A stretch of DNA of 47,984 bases from an uncultured Granulosicoccaceae bacterium (GTDB lineage Bacteria; Pseudomonadota; Gammaproteobacteria; Granulosicoccales; Granulosicoccaceae), in contig CALHCI010000147.1 of the NCBI GenBank assembly GCA_937931165.1, positions 1-47,984 on the forward strand, read 5' to 3'. The notes under the pieces were generated by a model. The model had not been told where the DNA came from, did no database searches, and saw only the letters and a list, made by a program, of their open reading frames with translations. How positions within the stretch are numbered: position 1 is the first letter of the stretch; every line of letters begins with the position of its first letter. A program made the translations under genes and the position numbers. Below are positions 1 to 9,677 of the stretch, piece by piece.

Positions 1-3000
1 GTTTGGCAAGCTCGGCAGAAGCCCGATCACCGGCAGCTTGATGAGACTCCTGCAGTTTCTTGTAGGCGTCTTCCTGAGCCGCAAGTTTGCCCTTCAAGCC
101 CTCCAGCTCCTTGATACGACCTTGCAGCGAGGCTGTTTCGGAAGCATGTTTATCTGCTGCAGCTTTTTGCGCTGAAAGCAGTTTCTGATTTTCAGCTTCC
201 CGGGCACTCAGCTTGCCACGCAATTCTTCGAAGCTTTTAATTTTTTGATTTAGTGATCCAATCTGCCCCTCGTGAGACTGCTTCATTGATGCGACTTCAC
301 GCTGCAGTTTTGCCTCTGCCTCAGTAGCGCGCTTTTCACTCTCTGACAGTTTCTTTTCAAGTGTCGCACTGGACTGTTGCAGCCCGGTGAGTTGCTTCTG
401 ACGTTGCTCGATCTCGGCGCGGAACTTGTTGCCCTCCGCCCCTTGCTCTGATTTCATGCGACCGATATCAGACTCGAACGACTTAATTTTCTGCTGTGCC
501 TGGGACAAGCTCTTTTTGCTTTCCTCTGACTCTTTACGGGCCGCAGCAATAGCAGCGTTCAACTCTTCGAGTTTTTTGTCACGATGCGCAATATCGCCGC
601 GCAACTGATCGAGTTGCTTCACTTTATTGTCAAGATCAGCAATCCGCTTGTCACGCTGCGCAAGCAACTCAGTATTCTGTTTTGATATCTGAGCTACCTT
701 CTGCTCAAGCTGCACACCACTATCTGCTTTGAGTTTTACAATGCTCGCCTGGTGACTCTTAGCCTCCTGCTCTGCTTTTTGAAAGCGTACCTGCCATGGC
801 TCAAGTTCTTTGATCTGAGCCAGAAAACGGTTTTCACTTTCTTTTGACGATTGCTTCAGCTGATTGATCTGAGTTTCATAGCCACTCGATTTCTTGCGCA
901 AAGGCTCTACCTCCGCAGCGACTTCTTTCAGCTTGCGCATCTCGGCGTCATAACGCTCTTTCTCTTTGGCCGCAGCAATGCGCGCTTCATCTGAAGCTTT
1001 TTTAAGCGCAGAGATTTCCGCACGCCGTTGTTCGGTAGTTTTTTCGGCTTCAGCCAGCTTGCCGTTAAGCTGCTTGATTTCAGCATCGTATTTGGCGTTC
1101 TGATCGCGAAGTTTGTCGAGTGTCTGCATTTTTTCACGCAGGTCGGCAATATGCTTGTCACGCTCAGTGGTAACTTCTGCCGCGTTCTTAAGCGACAGAT
1201 CAAGTTTACCCTGCAGCTCTGTAATGGCTTTCTTGTCACGTTCTCCGCTTTGTTTCTGCTCTTGCTGCAGCGCCGCAAGACGCTCTTTGTCTTTTCTGGC
1301 AGCAGCATTCAATTGCTCGAGCTCTCGCGTCTTCGCAGTTACTGTCTGTTTTTCACTCTCAAGTGTTTTACGCAAGGCGTCAGCTTCGCTTTTCGCCAGG
1401 TCAATATCTTTACTTAACCGCGCGATCTCGTTGTCGTACTCACTCTTTTGCTTGCGAAGCTTTTCAACCTCGGTGTTTAGCCCGGCTATTTTGCTGTCAC
1501 GCTGCCCGACGTCGGCCCGCAGAGTTTGCAGTTTAGACGCCTCGGACTTCAACGCTGCAATCTCTTTGTCTTTGCTACCGGATTGTTCAGCAGAGGATTT
1601 TTCTATCTGCGCGATCTTGCTTTGGGTTATGCGAAGCTCTTCAGCACTCTTGTTCAACGCCAGCTTATGTTCATTCTGTAGCTTAAGCGTGGTCTGCTCC
1701 TGATCTTTCAGCTGCACCCGCAGTTTGTCCAGATCAGTGAGTTGCCCCTGATATTTCTTTACCTCTGACTGGTGCTGGCTCTTAAATTGAACAAGATTGT
1801 TCTTTTCAGCTTCTGCCTCCCTTTTAATCCGGATAACTTCGGCTTTCTCGTTTTCATGCGCCTTACGCACTGAAGCGAGATCGGCGTTTATCTTGCGCAA
1901 CTCGTCTTCTTTGCTTTTTAACGCCGCTTCATGTTTTGTTTTGGTCTCGTTATATTCAGCGCGTGCCGTTTCCAGTTGTTTATGCAATCTGGCCAATTCA
2001 GCGGTTTTATCATTCAGTGACTGACTGACTTTATCGAACTCAGCTGATCTGACCTCGAGCTTGGTTATTTCCTGCTGTGCAGACTGGACTTTACTGTTTG
2101 CCTCTTTCAACTCTTTACTAAGCTGGGTAACCCGGGCATCTGCCGCACTTTGCTGCGTGCGGAAGCGGTTGGTATCTGACTGCAGTGTCTGGTACTTGCT
2201 GTCAGAATCTTTGATTGTCTTTCTGAGATTAAGCAATTGGCCTTCAAATTCGACGTCTCGGGCTTTACTTTGCTTGCGTAGCTCTGCGAGTTCAGCCTCG
2301 CTTTTCTCAAGCCTGGTACGTTGATCAAGAATGACTGATTCAAATTTTTTGGCGGAAGCTTCGGTGCTGCGGGTAAACTCAGCCAGCTGTTTTTCTACTT
2401 CTTTGGTATCACTTGACTCACGCTCAAGTTCTGTCGCGCGGGATTTCAGAGAAACAATGCTGGTTTCTTTTTCTTTCAGCGTCACTTGCAGTGTACCGAG
2501 CTCTTCTTTCCAGCGGTTGCCCTGTGACTCAATACGAATCCGCTCTTTACCGGTCTGATCGAGATCTGTTTTCAACTTGACGATCTGCTCGTCTCGCTGA
2601 GCTATCTGCTTGCGCAGATCTTCCAGTCGCTTACCCAGCAGATCATATTCACGGTTGCGCGCTTCAAGCGTTGCTGTGAAGTCGTTCATCTGACTTTTGG
2701 TTGCGCGATCGGCCTCCGCCAGTTTGCGTTTATAGCTGTCTACTTCTGCCTGCGAAGCATTGGCTGTGTTGGCGCTGAAATCTGCCTTCATGGTTGCAAG
2801 GTCGTGATCCCGACCACGAAGTTTGCGATCGAACTCCTGACGCATGACCTCGGTTTGGTTGCGCTGCAAATCAATTTTCTTACGCAAATCAAGAATGATC
2901 GCTTCCTGCTGCTCGGCTCTTCTGCGCAGCGGGCGTAGTTCCTGTTCTGACAAGTCGGGCTGCTTTTCCTGAAAATTCAGTTTCTGCTCAAGCTCACCGG

Positions 3001-3901
3001 CATAGGCCAGTGCCTGAACCTTGGCATAAGACTCGTCTTGCAATGAAGATTTAAGCACCCGCTCACGATCAGCAGCACCTGTGTCTACCTTTACTTTGGC
3101 AGGTGCCGGTGCCGGCGCTGGCTGCGACCGTAATGCCAGTAACTCACGAACCTTGGTTTGCAGTGTTTCCACCTGGCGGTTTTTCTGCTCCAGTAATCGC
3201 TGGTAATCTTTTATTTGCGTGGTACTGGCAGCAGACACCTGAGGCGGGTTACCAACCACTTTGGTGCTCTGCACACTGGGGGACTGACGCTCCAGTTCAC
3301 CGAGTTTCGCCAGTGCCTGAATCTTTTCATAAGACTCTGCCTCAAGCTTTCGTTTGAGCTCGGTCTCACGTTCGCCGGCATTGGCCAAAGCCTGTACCTT
3401 CTGATGGGTTTCATCATCGAGGCGGGCTCGCATTTCGGCATTGCCGCCATCGTCACGCGAGCGGCTGTAGGTTGCTTCGCGCAGATCACTGGCGCGCGTG
3501 GTTTCTGTTCGCGAACGCGAGGTGCCACGAACGGTAACCGATGCACTGTCACGCATGTCTCTGCGAGCGACTGCGTATCGGTCAGCAGCCGGCTTTTTGT
3601 CACCTGCCGCAATGCTCATTGATCGCTGGCCGGTTGCCGCAGCAGCAGAAGAAGTGTTCGCCGCCTGTGAGCGCGGAGCCTGTGAGCGCGGAGATTGGGA
3701 TCGTCTGGATGCACTATAACGAAGATCGTCACGCAACTGATCGATCTCTCTATCCCGGTGATAAACATCAGACTCGAGTCGTCGCTTGTTAGTCAACCAC
3801 GTTCTCGACATACGAAAACGCCCGATCAGCCAACCGATAAATAAACCGATCAAACTGGCGACTAACAGAGAGAGTCCGATTTCTCCGATAAGATATTGCA
3901 T
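1..3901 (-). CDS. Very long membrane-anchored coiled-coil protein (C-terminus cut off by window edge)
   Basis: An uninterrupted reading frame of 1300 codons runs from an ATG at 3901 off the left edge. The start follows a good ribosome site (GAGGGGA, about 8 nt upstream). Residues about 4-24 form one hydrophobic segment (LIGEIGLSLLVASLIGLFIG), followed by an Arg/Ser-rich linker. The rest is almost entirely Lys/Glu/Gln/Leu heptad-type coiled coil. A short motif, KVQALAxAGE with Glu and Ser/Thr-Tyr/His before it, occurs three times in the N-terminal third, near residues 160-177, 187-201 and 286-303. This implies an inner-membrane anchor with a very long rod. The membrane side and the function are unknown, and the unseen C-terminus could carry a defining domain. 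It lies 276 bp downstream of the sigma/SPOR operon on the same strand. Its reality is near certain; the function is not assigned. Confidence 0.88.
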   Translation of the reverse strand, partial: MQYLIGEIGLSLLVASLIGLFIGWLIGRFRMSRTWLTNKRRLESDVYHRDREIDQLRDDLRYSASRRSQSPRSQAPRSQAANTSSAAAATGQRSMSIAAGDKKPAADRYAVARRDMRDSASVTVRGTSRSRTETTRASDLREATYSRSRDDGGNAEMRARLDDETHQKVQALANAGERETELKRKLEAESYEKIQALAKLGELERQSPSVQSTKVVGNPPQVSAASTTQIKDYQRLLEQKNRQVETLQTKVRELLALRSQPAPAPAPAKVKVDTGAADRERVLKSSLQDESYAKVQALAYAGELEQKLNFQEKQPDLSEQELRPLRRRAEQQEAIILDLRKKIDLQRNQTEVMRQEFDRKLRGRDHDLATMKADFSANTANASQAEVDSYKRKLAEADRATKSQMNDFTATLEARNREYDLLGKRLEDLRKQIAQRDEQIVKLKTDLDQTGKERIRIESQGNRWKEELGTLQVTLKEKETSIVSLKSRATELERESSDTKEVEKQLAEFTRSTEASAKKFESVILDQRTRLEKSEAELAELRKQSKARDVEFEGQLLNLRKTIKDSDSKYQTLQSDTNRFRTQQSAADARVTQLSKELKEANSKVQSAQQEITKLEVRSAEFDKVSQSLNDKTAELARLHKQLETARAEYNETKTKHEAALKSKEDELRKINADLASVRKAHENEKAEVIRIKREAEAEKNNLVQFKSQHQSEVKKYQGQLTDLDKLRVQLKDQEQTTLKLQNEHKLALNKSAEELRITQSKIAQIEKSSAEQSGSKDKEIAALKSEASKLQTLRADVGQRDSKIAGLNTEVEKLRKQKSEYDNEIARLSKDIDLAKSEADALRKTLESEKQTVTAKTRELEQLNAAARKDKERLAALQQEQKQSGERDKKAITELQGKLDLSLKNAAEVTTERDKHIADLREKMQTLDKLRDQNAKYDAEIKQLNGKLAEAEKTTEQRRAEISALKKASDEARIAAAKEKERYDAEMRKLKEVAAEVEPLRKKSSGYETQINQLKQSSKESENRFLAQIKELEPWQVRFQKAEQEAKSHQASIVKLKADSGVQLEQKVAQISKQNTELLAQRDKRIADLDNKVKQLDQLRGDIAHRDKKLEELNAAIAAARKESEESKKSLSQAQQKIKSFESDIGRMKSEQGAEGNKFRAEIEQRQKQLTGLQQSSATLEKKLSESEKRATEAEAKLQREVASMKQSHEGQIGSLNQKIKSFEELRGKLSAREAENQKLLSAQKAAADKHASETASLQGRIKELEGLKGKLAAQEDAYKKLQESHQAAGDRASAELAK

Positions 3902-4177
3902 ATTTAAATCCCCTCGTCTTGCAAATGCTACTTACGATTTGCCTGCGTTTTTACCGTGCAAACAGTAAAAATACACCGATACCAAAAACTGTTTTTTACG
4001 ATGCACTACATGACAACCAAATTACTTGTCAGCAGAACTACGAATATTTCCAACAGGTTACATCATAACGCCAGCTTTCCACGACTTGGTAATAATTTGT
4101 TACGCAACCAGGGAAATGCGACATCGACAGACAAGTTGGTGCAAATTTATCCGTAGCACAGCGGATGAATCGAGGGT

Positions 4178-5113
4178 TTAGAACAATTCGGATTTAATAT
4201 TTTTAATAGAAACGACTTCTGCGCCTGCAGCAACATCCAGTTGATTCCGTAGCTCAACAGCGGTGTCGCGGGTGTTAAAACTGCCCGATAAGAGCACCCA
4301 TCCGTGGACTTCGCTATGCAGGAACACCGGGTCAAAAAGCACACTGGCGGCTGACAGTTCATTTGCCAGTTTTTCAAGCGCTGATCTGTTGCTCGACATG
4401 GCCACCTTCAGCGTAAAATGCTCATCGGATTGACTCAACAGCCAGTCATGACCAGTCGGCTCCGGGCTCAGCTGAATCGAGGTGTTGCTCGCCATATCGG
4501 AATCTGCTGACATCATCTGGTCAGATGCCACCCGGGACTCACCGGCCTGGAAGCTTAATGTAGTACGGGCTTGCGGCCGGGCAGCATCCACCGTTGTGGA
4601 CAGCTTTCGTTTCTGCTGTACGACACCTGCCAGCGTATCATCAGAGGGTACAGGTGCCGTGGCTTTCTGAGCGGTTGCTCCCTCTGCGGAGGCTGTCTCC
4701 GCGACCGCTTTCTCAGTGGTTGCTCTACGTGTGGCTGCGTTCTCCTGGATTAACGCAACTTTTTCATCAGCCACCACCAAAGGGGACGAGACAGTATCAG
4801 CGGTCACTGACTCTTCACGCGACTCAGTGTCCTCCAGCGACACGACAGAAGGTGTGATCGAGGGCGAATCTGCGACTTCTGCAGCAGGCGCCATGGAGTC
4901 AGTACCAGTTAGAGGTGGCGCGCCGTTACGAAGCACCACCGACAGCCCGAGAATGCCGACACAAGCCATCGACAACGCCGGTGCCCAAATGTGCCAACGG
5001 CTGCGTGCCGGCTCCGGGGCGTGCAGACGAGCGTGAGCAAGCACGGCATTGTCGAGCGCTTCGGGCGATTCGAGCCGCGGGGTGCGGCGATAGAGTTCAG
5101 TTAAATCGCTCAT
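4178..5113 (-). CDS. Membrane protein with SPOR-like C-terminal domain, putative anti-sigma partner
   Basis: 311 aa. The N-terminus (about residues 1-32) is a short charged segment containing LYRRTPRLESPEALDNAVLA, of the kind found in small membrane proteins encoded after ECF sigma factors. Residues about 43-62 form one transmembrane helix. A long Ala/Ser/Thr/Glu-rich low-complexity stretch follows. Residues about 226-305 resemble a SPOR (denuded-glycan-binding) domain, including WVLLSGSFNTRDTAVELRNQL-type sequence read as WVLLSGSFNTRDTAVEL. The gene overlaps the sigma factor gene by 4 bp (ATGA), which implies translational coupling. By position it is a candidate membrane anti-sigma factor whose periplasmic part may read the peptidoglycan state. 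The SPOR call is moderately confident; the anti-sigma role is inferred from context only. Confidence 0.72.
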   Translation of the reverse strand: MSDLTELYRRTPRLESPEALDNAVLAHARLHAPEPARSRWHIWAPALSMACVGILGLSVVLRNGAPPLTGTDSMAPAAEVADSPSITPSVVSLEDTESREESVTADTVSSPLVVADEKVALIQENAATRRATTEKAVAETASAEGATAQKATAPVPSDDTLAGVVQQKRKLSTTVDAARPQARTTLSFQAGESRVASDQMMSADSDMASNTSIQLSPEPTGHDWLLSQSDEHFTLKVAMSSNRSALEKLANELSAASVLFDPVFLHSEVHGWVLLSGSFNTRDTAVELRNQLDVAAGAEVVSIKNIKSELF

Positions 5114-5652
5114 GATTCGCCCAACCGCTGTTTCAGGGTTGCTCTGGCATAGCGCAATCTGCTTTTGACAGTTTCAGTGCCGACTCCGGTGATTTTACAA
5201 ATTTCGCGCTGGCTGAAGCCTTCCTGCTGTAGCACAAACGTATCTCGCTGCTCAGCCGGCAACTGATCAAGCGCTGCTATCAGTTGCTGCGTAAGAATTC
5301 GATCGTCGGAGCTCATTGACGTATCGGCGATACTCACATCGTCAATATCCGCGTGTGCCTGGTTAGCGCGCTTTCGCTGATGGTCGATAAGTTTATTTCG
5401 GCCGACGGTGTAGAGCCATGTTTTGAAGGTAGCATCGCGCTTCTGGTAAGTTTTGGTCTGGTCAATAACAACCATCCATACCTCCTGGGCAATCTCCTCA
5501 GCGGCAGCGTAATGCCCGAGGCTGCGAAACAGGTAGTTGTACAGTGCGTCTTTATGCCGCGCGTACAGTTTCTCAAAAGCCGTAACATCGCCCTTCGCAT
5601 ATCCGCGAAGCAGACTGACATCTGATCGGGCAAATTTTTCGAACGTCCCCAC
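5110..5652 (-). CDS. ECF-family RNA polymerase sigma factor (sigma-70 region 2 and 4)
   Basis: 180 aa, normal for an ECF sigma factor. Region 2 spans about residues 20-95, with the core-binding and -10-recognition stretch around YNYLFRSLGHYAAAEEIAQE and TFKTWLYTVGRNKLIDHQRK. Region 4 (about 120-178) has the helix-turn-helix GFSQREICKITGVGTETVKS. The start is a GTG at 5652 with no strong ribosome site; no better in-frame start precedes region 2. It is the first gene of a two-gene operon with the SPOR-domain membrane protein. A TATACT-like element about 35-40 bp upstream could be a promoter, but it is weak. The target regulon is unknown. It is confidently a sigma factor, probably involved in an envelope response. 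Confidence 0.92.
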   Translation of the reverse strand: MGTFEKFARSDVSLLRGYAKGDVTAFEKLYARHKDALYNYLFRSLGHYAAAEEIAQEVWMVVIDQTKTYQKRDATFKTWLYTVGRNKLIDHQRKRANQAHADIDDVSIADTSMSSDDRILTQQLIAALDQLPAEQRDTFVLQQEGFSQREICKITGVGTETVKSRLRYARATLKQRLGES

Positions 5653-5725
5653 TTCAAATTGACTTGTCGTTGCGCAGGCTTCTCATAGTATAAACGCAGC
5701 AGATCGGGATTAAGGGTTAACAGGT

Positions 5726-5753
5726 AAAAAAAAGAGCCGCAATTGCGGCTCTT
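5726..5753 (-). terminator. Rho-independent terminator of the GH12 gene
   Basis: A perfect inverted repeat (GAGCCGCAATTGCGGCTC, extended by AA/TT on both sides) is followed on the minus strand by eight T residues. It lies 40 bp after the stop codon of the GH12 gene and upstream of the sigma factor gene, so it insulates the two. Confidence 0.9.
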
Positions 5754-5793
5754 CAGTACTTCAACAACAGAGGTGCTTCACAACAGAGGGTGG

Positions 5794-7299
5794 TTATCTG
5801 GTGACGCGGAACTCGTGCAGTGTAAAGGTGCCGGTACCCCAGAAAGTTTCGGTGCCAATTTCAATCGCACCCATACATGTGTTGGCACCTATGTCCCACA
5901 CACCGTACTGAGGGCCCTGATAACGAGTCCAGTTCACAAACTTGTTCCAGTCGAGCCAGCCTTCAGTTGAGTCCTGCTTAACGACAAATGCCACATAGCC
6001 CCAGCCCAGTGCCGGATTGATGTAGACATCCCAGACCTTACCGTCGATCGTGGCTTCAGTAACTTTGGTGCCTGGCGTTCTGATGTTCGGCTTTCCGACC
6101 CAGATCATCATTTCGAATTGTTTGTTCCACTCTTCTGCTTCACAACTGGTGTGGAAGAATGATTCCAGCGCAACATTTCGTTCCGGCGAACCGGTTTCGG
6201 AATACTTGTATCGAACTTTGAAGTCAGGAATGTTGTTCAGGGGCGCAGGGACTCCGAGCTTGGCAGGCGTACCTGACTGGGTGTTTTTGGTTTTGCGACC
6301 GTAGTAGACCTGTGGGTAGCTCTTTACCGAGTATTCGTTACCTTCATCCCGACGCAACCAGTTGTAATCCCACTTGGCAATGTAGTTGCCCGGCCCCCCA
6401 GTGACAGAAATGCACTGTGACCAGTTGTCAGTCCAGACATCACTGTCATTCCAGGTGTTGTTCTGCAACACGTAGTCACCGTATGCAATTTCGGCCCAGG
6501 GCTGACACCAGCGGGTATTCAACAGAGGGTTGCTCGGAGTCGCGGTGACGCCGGAAACCACCTTACAGGTGCGCTCATTCTCATAACCAAAACCGTCGCC
6601 GTTTCCATCGCTGGAATCTGTAAGGCAAATTGGTGAGCCGTTATCGTAACCGGGTACTGCAGCAGCAACCGGTGGAGGTGCCGCACCGTTAGGGTCGAGA
6701 TCGGTTTGCGGAGTCACATTGCCCCACTGGCAAGACTGCCCCTGCTCAAATCCCCAGCCGTCACCGTTGTCAGTGGCATTCACTGAACACTGCGGTGCAC
6801 CGCTGTTATTGTTTGAATTGGTGTCAGAGAACCGGCAGGACTGGCCGTTCTCGTATCCCCAGCCGTCACCATTATTTGCAGCAGATGTGCTGCATGTCGG
6901 GTAGCCGTTGGAATTCGTATTGGTGGTCGGGCTGGCTCCGCCAGACCAGCGGCAGGAAGTGTTATTTTCCCAACCCCAGCCGCCACCGTTGTCGATTGCA
7001 TTGGCTGAGCATGTCGGCCGGCTGCCATTGTTATTCTGGGTTTGAACAGTACACGAAACACCATTCTCATAACCCCAGTTACCATTGATGGTAGCTGTGG
7101 CTGAACATGGAGGGTGACCATCTGCGATCTTGCAGGATCGACCTGCTTCGTAGCCCCAGCCATCGCCGTCCCTGTCGACTATCGCGCTGGTGCAGGTTGG
7201 AGATGAAGCCTGTGCATTCCCGGGCAGGCCTGTCAAAATGAATAATGTTGGCAAACAGCACAGTGTGGCTGCCGCCCTCTTCAGGGTGTTTATAATCAA
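5794..7299 (-). CDS. Secreted GH12 endoglucanase/xyloglucanase with six CBM10-like repeats
   Basis: 501 aa. Starts at TTG 7299, the only start giving a full signal peptide (basic LKR, hydrophobic core, cleavage after AQA near residue 31). Residues about 33-248 hold six copies of a unit of roughly 20-25 residues of the form PxCSxxxxDNGDGWGYENGxSC, a shortened CBM10-like module with two Cys and conserved Trp/Tyr, joined by Asn/Ser/Pro-rich linkers. Residues about 262-501 resemble glycoside hydrolase family 12. The family's two catalytic Glu appear as E396 (FEMMIWVG, nucleophile) and E484 (GTETFWGTG, acid/base). Family knowledge suggests hydrolysis of beta-1,4-glucan or xyloglucan outside the cell. 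Monocistronic, with a clear terminator. Family call strong; substrate unproved. Confidence 0.9.
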   Translation of the reverse strand: MIINTLKRAAATLCCLPTLFILTGLPGNAQASSPTCTSAIVDRDGDGWGYEAGRSCKIADGHPPCSATATINGNWGYENGVSCTVQTQNNNGSRPTCSANAIDNGGGWGWENNTSCRWSGGASPTTNTNSNGYPTCSTSAANNGDGWGYENGQSCRFSDTNSNNNSGAPQCSVNATDNGDGWGFEQGQSCQWGNVTPQTDLDPNGAAPPPVAAAVPGYDNGSPICLTDSSDGNGDGFGYENERTCKVVSGVTATPSNPLLNTRWCQPWAEIAYGDYVLQNNTWNDSDVWTDNWSQCISVTGGPGNYIAKWDYNWLRRDEGNEYSVKSYPQVYYGRKTKNTQSGTPAKLGVPAPLNNIPDFKVRYKYSETGSPERNVALESFFHTSCEAEEWNKQFEMMIWVGKPNIRTPGTKVTEATIDGKVWDVYINPALGWGYVAFVVKQDSTEGWLDWNKFVNWTRYQGPQYGVWDIGANTCMGAIEIGTETFWGTGTFTLHEFRVTR

Positions 7300-7800
7300 C
7301 TGTTAAATCCCGGTTTAAGTTATTGACTGAATACTTGCGTGACATGAAAATGGATCGCCAAGCGGTTCACATATGCTCGGTTGCGGTTCCGAGCGACAAC
7401 CCTGGTCGACCCGTACAAACGTGCGAAAGTATAAAATGTGAAACCCAGATGTCAGGTTAAACGACGGTAATACAGACACTTAGGATCTAGATTTCGCATT
7501 AAGTTTACGTTCTACACGGTTGTCGGCACGTCAAATAAAACTCTAGATTACGCAAAAGACATGATTGCCCTGCTACCTCAGCAGGTAACGCGCTCAAGCC
7601 CTCGTGTAACCCATTTCTTTCAGCCTATTGTTTAGACGAAATCGGGTGAGTTGATGCAGAAACCGTTCTATCACGGTATCCCGGCAAGGCGATTTTGCCG
7701 GGATGAATGTCACACGCTTAACTTAACCATTTGTTTATAAGAGTTATTTTCCAGCTGGAACATTAACAACCCGGTAATAACTTTTTTTTATAACATCTTG
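7300..7800. other. Non-coding interval between GH12 and ettA, with one strong hairpin
   Basis: No convincing gene in about 500 bp. A 10-bp perfect stem (ATCCCGGCAA / TTGCCGGGAT, 7-nt loop) lies at 7678-7704 without a U-tract on either strand. It sits about 100 bp past the ettA stop and could end or stabilise the ettA mRNA. A short palindrome TTCCAGCTGGAA lies at 7750-7761. The GH12 promoter should lie near 7310-7450 but no clear -35/-10 pair was recognised. Confidence 0.5.
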
Positions 7801-9465
7801 TCATACAAGCTTTTTGTAGCGAATCCGGTGCGGTTGACTTGCATCTTCACCCATCCGGCGACGCCGGTCTTCTTCATACTCGGTGTAATTTCCGGCAAAA
7901 AACTCGACATGAGAGTCGTCTTCGTAAGCCAGAATGTGTGTTGCTACGCGATCAAGAAACCAGCGATCGTGCGAGATAACAATGGCCGATCCGGGAAATG
8001 CCAGCAACGCTTCTTCGAGGGCACGCAGGGTTTCAACATCCAGATCGTTAGATGGCTCATCAAGCAACAGGACATTGGCGCCCTGCTTCAGTGTCATGGC
8101 AAGCTGCAGGCGACCGCGCTCCCCGCCCGACAAGTCTTTGACCAGTTTTTGCTGGTCGGCACCTTTAAAGTTAAAGCGGCCTATATAAGCACGGGACGGC
8201 ATTTCAAAATTACCAATAACAATCTGATCGTGACCACCGGATAGCAACTCAAAGACGGTTTTATCGCCTTCCAGCGCATCGCGACTTTGATCAACCCAGG
8301 CGATATCGACGGTTTCCCCTTTCTCTATGCTGCCGCTGTCGGGCTGTTCTGTCCCCATGATCATGCGAAAAAGCGTCGATTTGCCGGCACCATTGCCACC
8401 GATAACACCTATAATGGCCCCCTGGGGCACTGAGAAACTCAGGTCATCAATAAGCAAGCGGTCGCCAAACCCTTTAGTGACATTTTTAAAGTCGAGTACT
8501 TTCTCACCCAGCCGCTGACCGTTGGGAATATAGATTTCGTTGGTTTCGCTGCGCTTTTGAAACTCTTTTGACTGCATTTCCTCAAAGCGGGCTATTCGTG
8601 ATTTCGACTTAGACTGCCGGGCTTTGGCGCCTTTTCGCACCCACTCGAGCTCGGCCTTCATCGCTTTGGCATGTGACGACTCTTGTTTGGCTTCCTGATC
8701 GAGCCGCTCTGCTTTCGCTTCCAGCCAGGTTGAGTAATTACCTTCAAAGGGAATACCTCTGCCGCGATCAAGTTCGAGAATCCAGCCAGCGACATTATCG
8801 AGAAAATAGCGATCGTGGGTGATCGCCACCACAGTGCCATCGAACTCGTGAAGGAACCGCTCAAGCCAGGCCACCGAGTCTGCATCGAGGTGGTTGGTCG
8901 GCTCGTCAAGTAACAGCATATCGGGCCCTGACAACAGCAGTCGGCACAGTGCTACCCGACGTTTCTCTCCACCGGAAAGATGCTTTACGACAGCATCCCA
9001 TGGCGGCAGGCGAAGCGCATCGGCTGCAATGTCGAGCTGTCGCTGCAGATCGTGGCCACCAGTGGCCTGCAGCATTGCTTCAAGCTTCGCCTGCTCTGCT
9101 GCGAGCGCATCGAAGTCGGCATCAGGTTCGGCGTATGCGGCATACACTTCATCAAGCCGCGCTTGCGCTTCTTTCACCTGATCGACTGATTCTTCTACCG
9201 CGTCGCGCACGGTTTTGTCCGGATCGAGCTCCGGTTCCTGAGGCAGATAACCGACTTTGATATCCGGCATTGCGCGCGCTTCACCATCAATTTCGGTATC
9301 ACGACCGGCCATGATTTTCAGCAGCGTGGACTTTCCGGCACCATTCAGTCCAAGCACACCAATCTTGGCGCCGGGGAAAAACGATAAAGAAATATCTTTT
9401 AGGATCTGACGCTTGGGGGGCACGACTTTGCCCACCCGATTCATTGTGTATACGTATTGAGCCAT
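7801..9465 (-). CDS. ettA: Energy-dependent translational throttle protein EttA (ABC-F ATPase)
   Basis: 554 aa, the usual EttA length. It has two ABC ATPase domains: Walker A GLNGAGKS near residue 40 and GGNGAGKST near residue 360, with signature sequences LSGGEKRRVALCRLL and LSGGERGRLQLAMTL and Walker B segments LLLDEPTNHLD and LLLDEPSNDLD. The lysine/arginine-rich linker between domains (around KAMKAELEWVRKGAKARQSK) is the ABC-F tRNA-interaction motif. The N-terminus MAQYVYTMNRVGKVVPPKR is typical of EttA. EttA binds the ribosomal E site and gates entry into elongation according to ADP/ATP ratio. Single gene, divergent from glcB. Confidence 0.96.
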   Translation of the reverse strand: MAQYVYTMNRVGKVVPPKRQILKDISLSFFPGAKIGVLGLNGAGKSTLLKIMAGRDTEIDGEARAMPDIKVGYLPQEPELDPDKTVRDAVEESVDQVKEAQARLDEVYAAYAEPDADFDALAAEQAKLEAMLQATGGHDLQRQLDIAADALRLPPWDAVVKHLSGGEKRRVALCRLLLSGPDMLLLDEPTNHLDADSVAWLERFLHEFDGTVVAITHDRYFLDNVAGWILELDRGRGIPFEGNYSTWLEAKAERLDQEAKQESSHAKAMKAELEWVRKGAKARQSKSKSRIARFEEMQSKEFQKRSETNEIYIPNGQRLGEKVLDFKNVTKGFGDRLLIDDLSFSVPQGAIIGVIGGNGAGKSTLFRMIMGTEQPDSGSIEKGETVDIAWVDQSRDALEGDKTVFELLSGGHDQIVIGNFEMPSRAYIGRFNFKGADQQKLVKDLSGGERGRLQLAMTLKQGANVLLLDEPSNDLDVETLRALEEALLAFPGSAIVISHDRWFLDRVATHILAYEDDSHVEFFAGNYTEYEEDRRRRMGEDASQPHRIRYKKLV

Positions 9466-9677
9466 GCGAAAACTTACTCTGGAGAGTCGTGGTTACAGGT
9501 GCTACTCAAGCAAACCAGGCATATATCAAGCATGTGACAGGTTCACCGGGTTAACAGTGATCATGTCGGAACTGTTACCATTGTCCGGTTGCCATCCGGA
9601 ATTTCACTGGATACCGGAATGCAACAGCCGACAACGGATTCATTCAAGAAAACGCTGATACAGAGGACCTTTGGTTG

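Noticed and set aside
1028-1703. Plus-strand open frames rich in Ser, Leu and Phe at the left end
   Set aside because: They mirror the Lys/Glu-rich coiled-coil gene on the minus strand.
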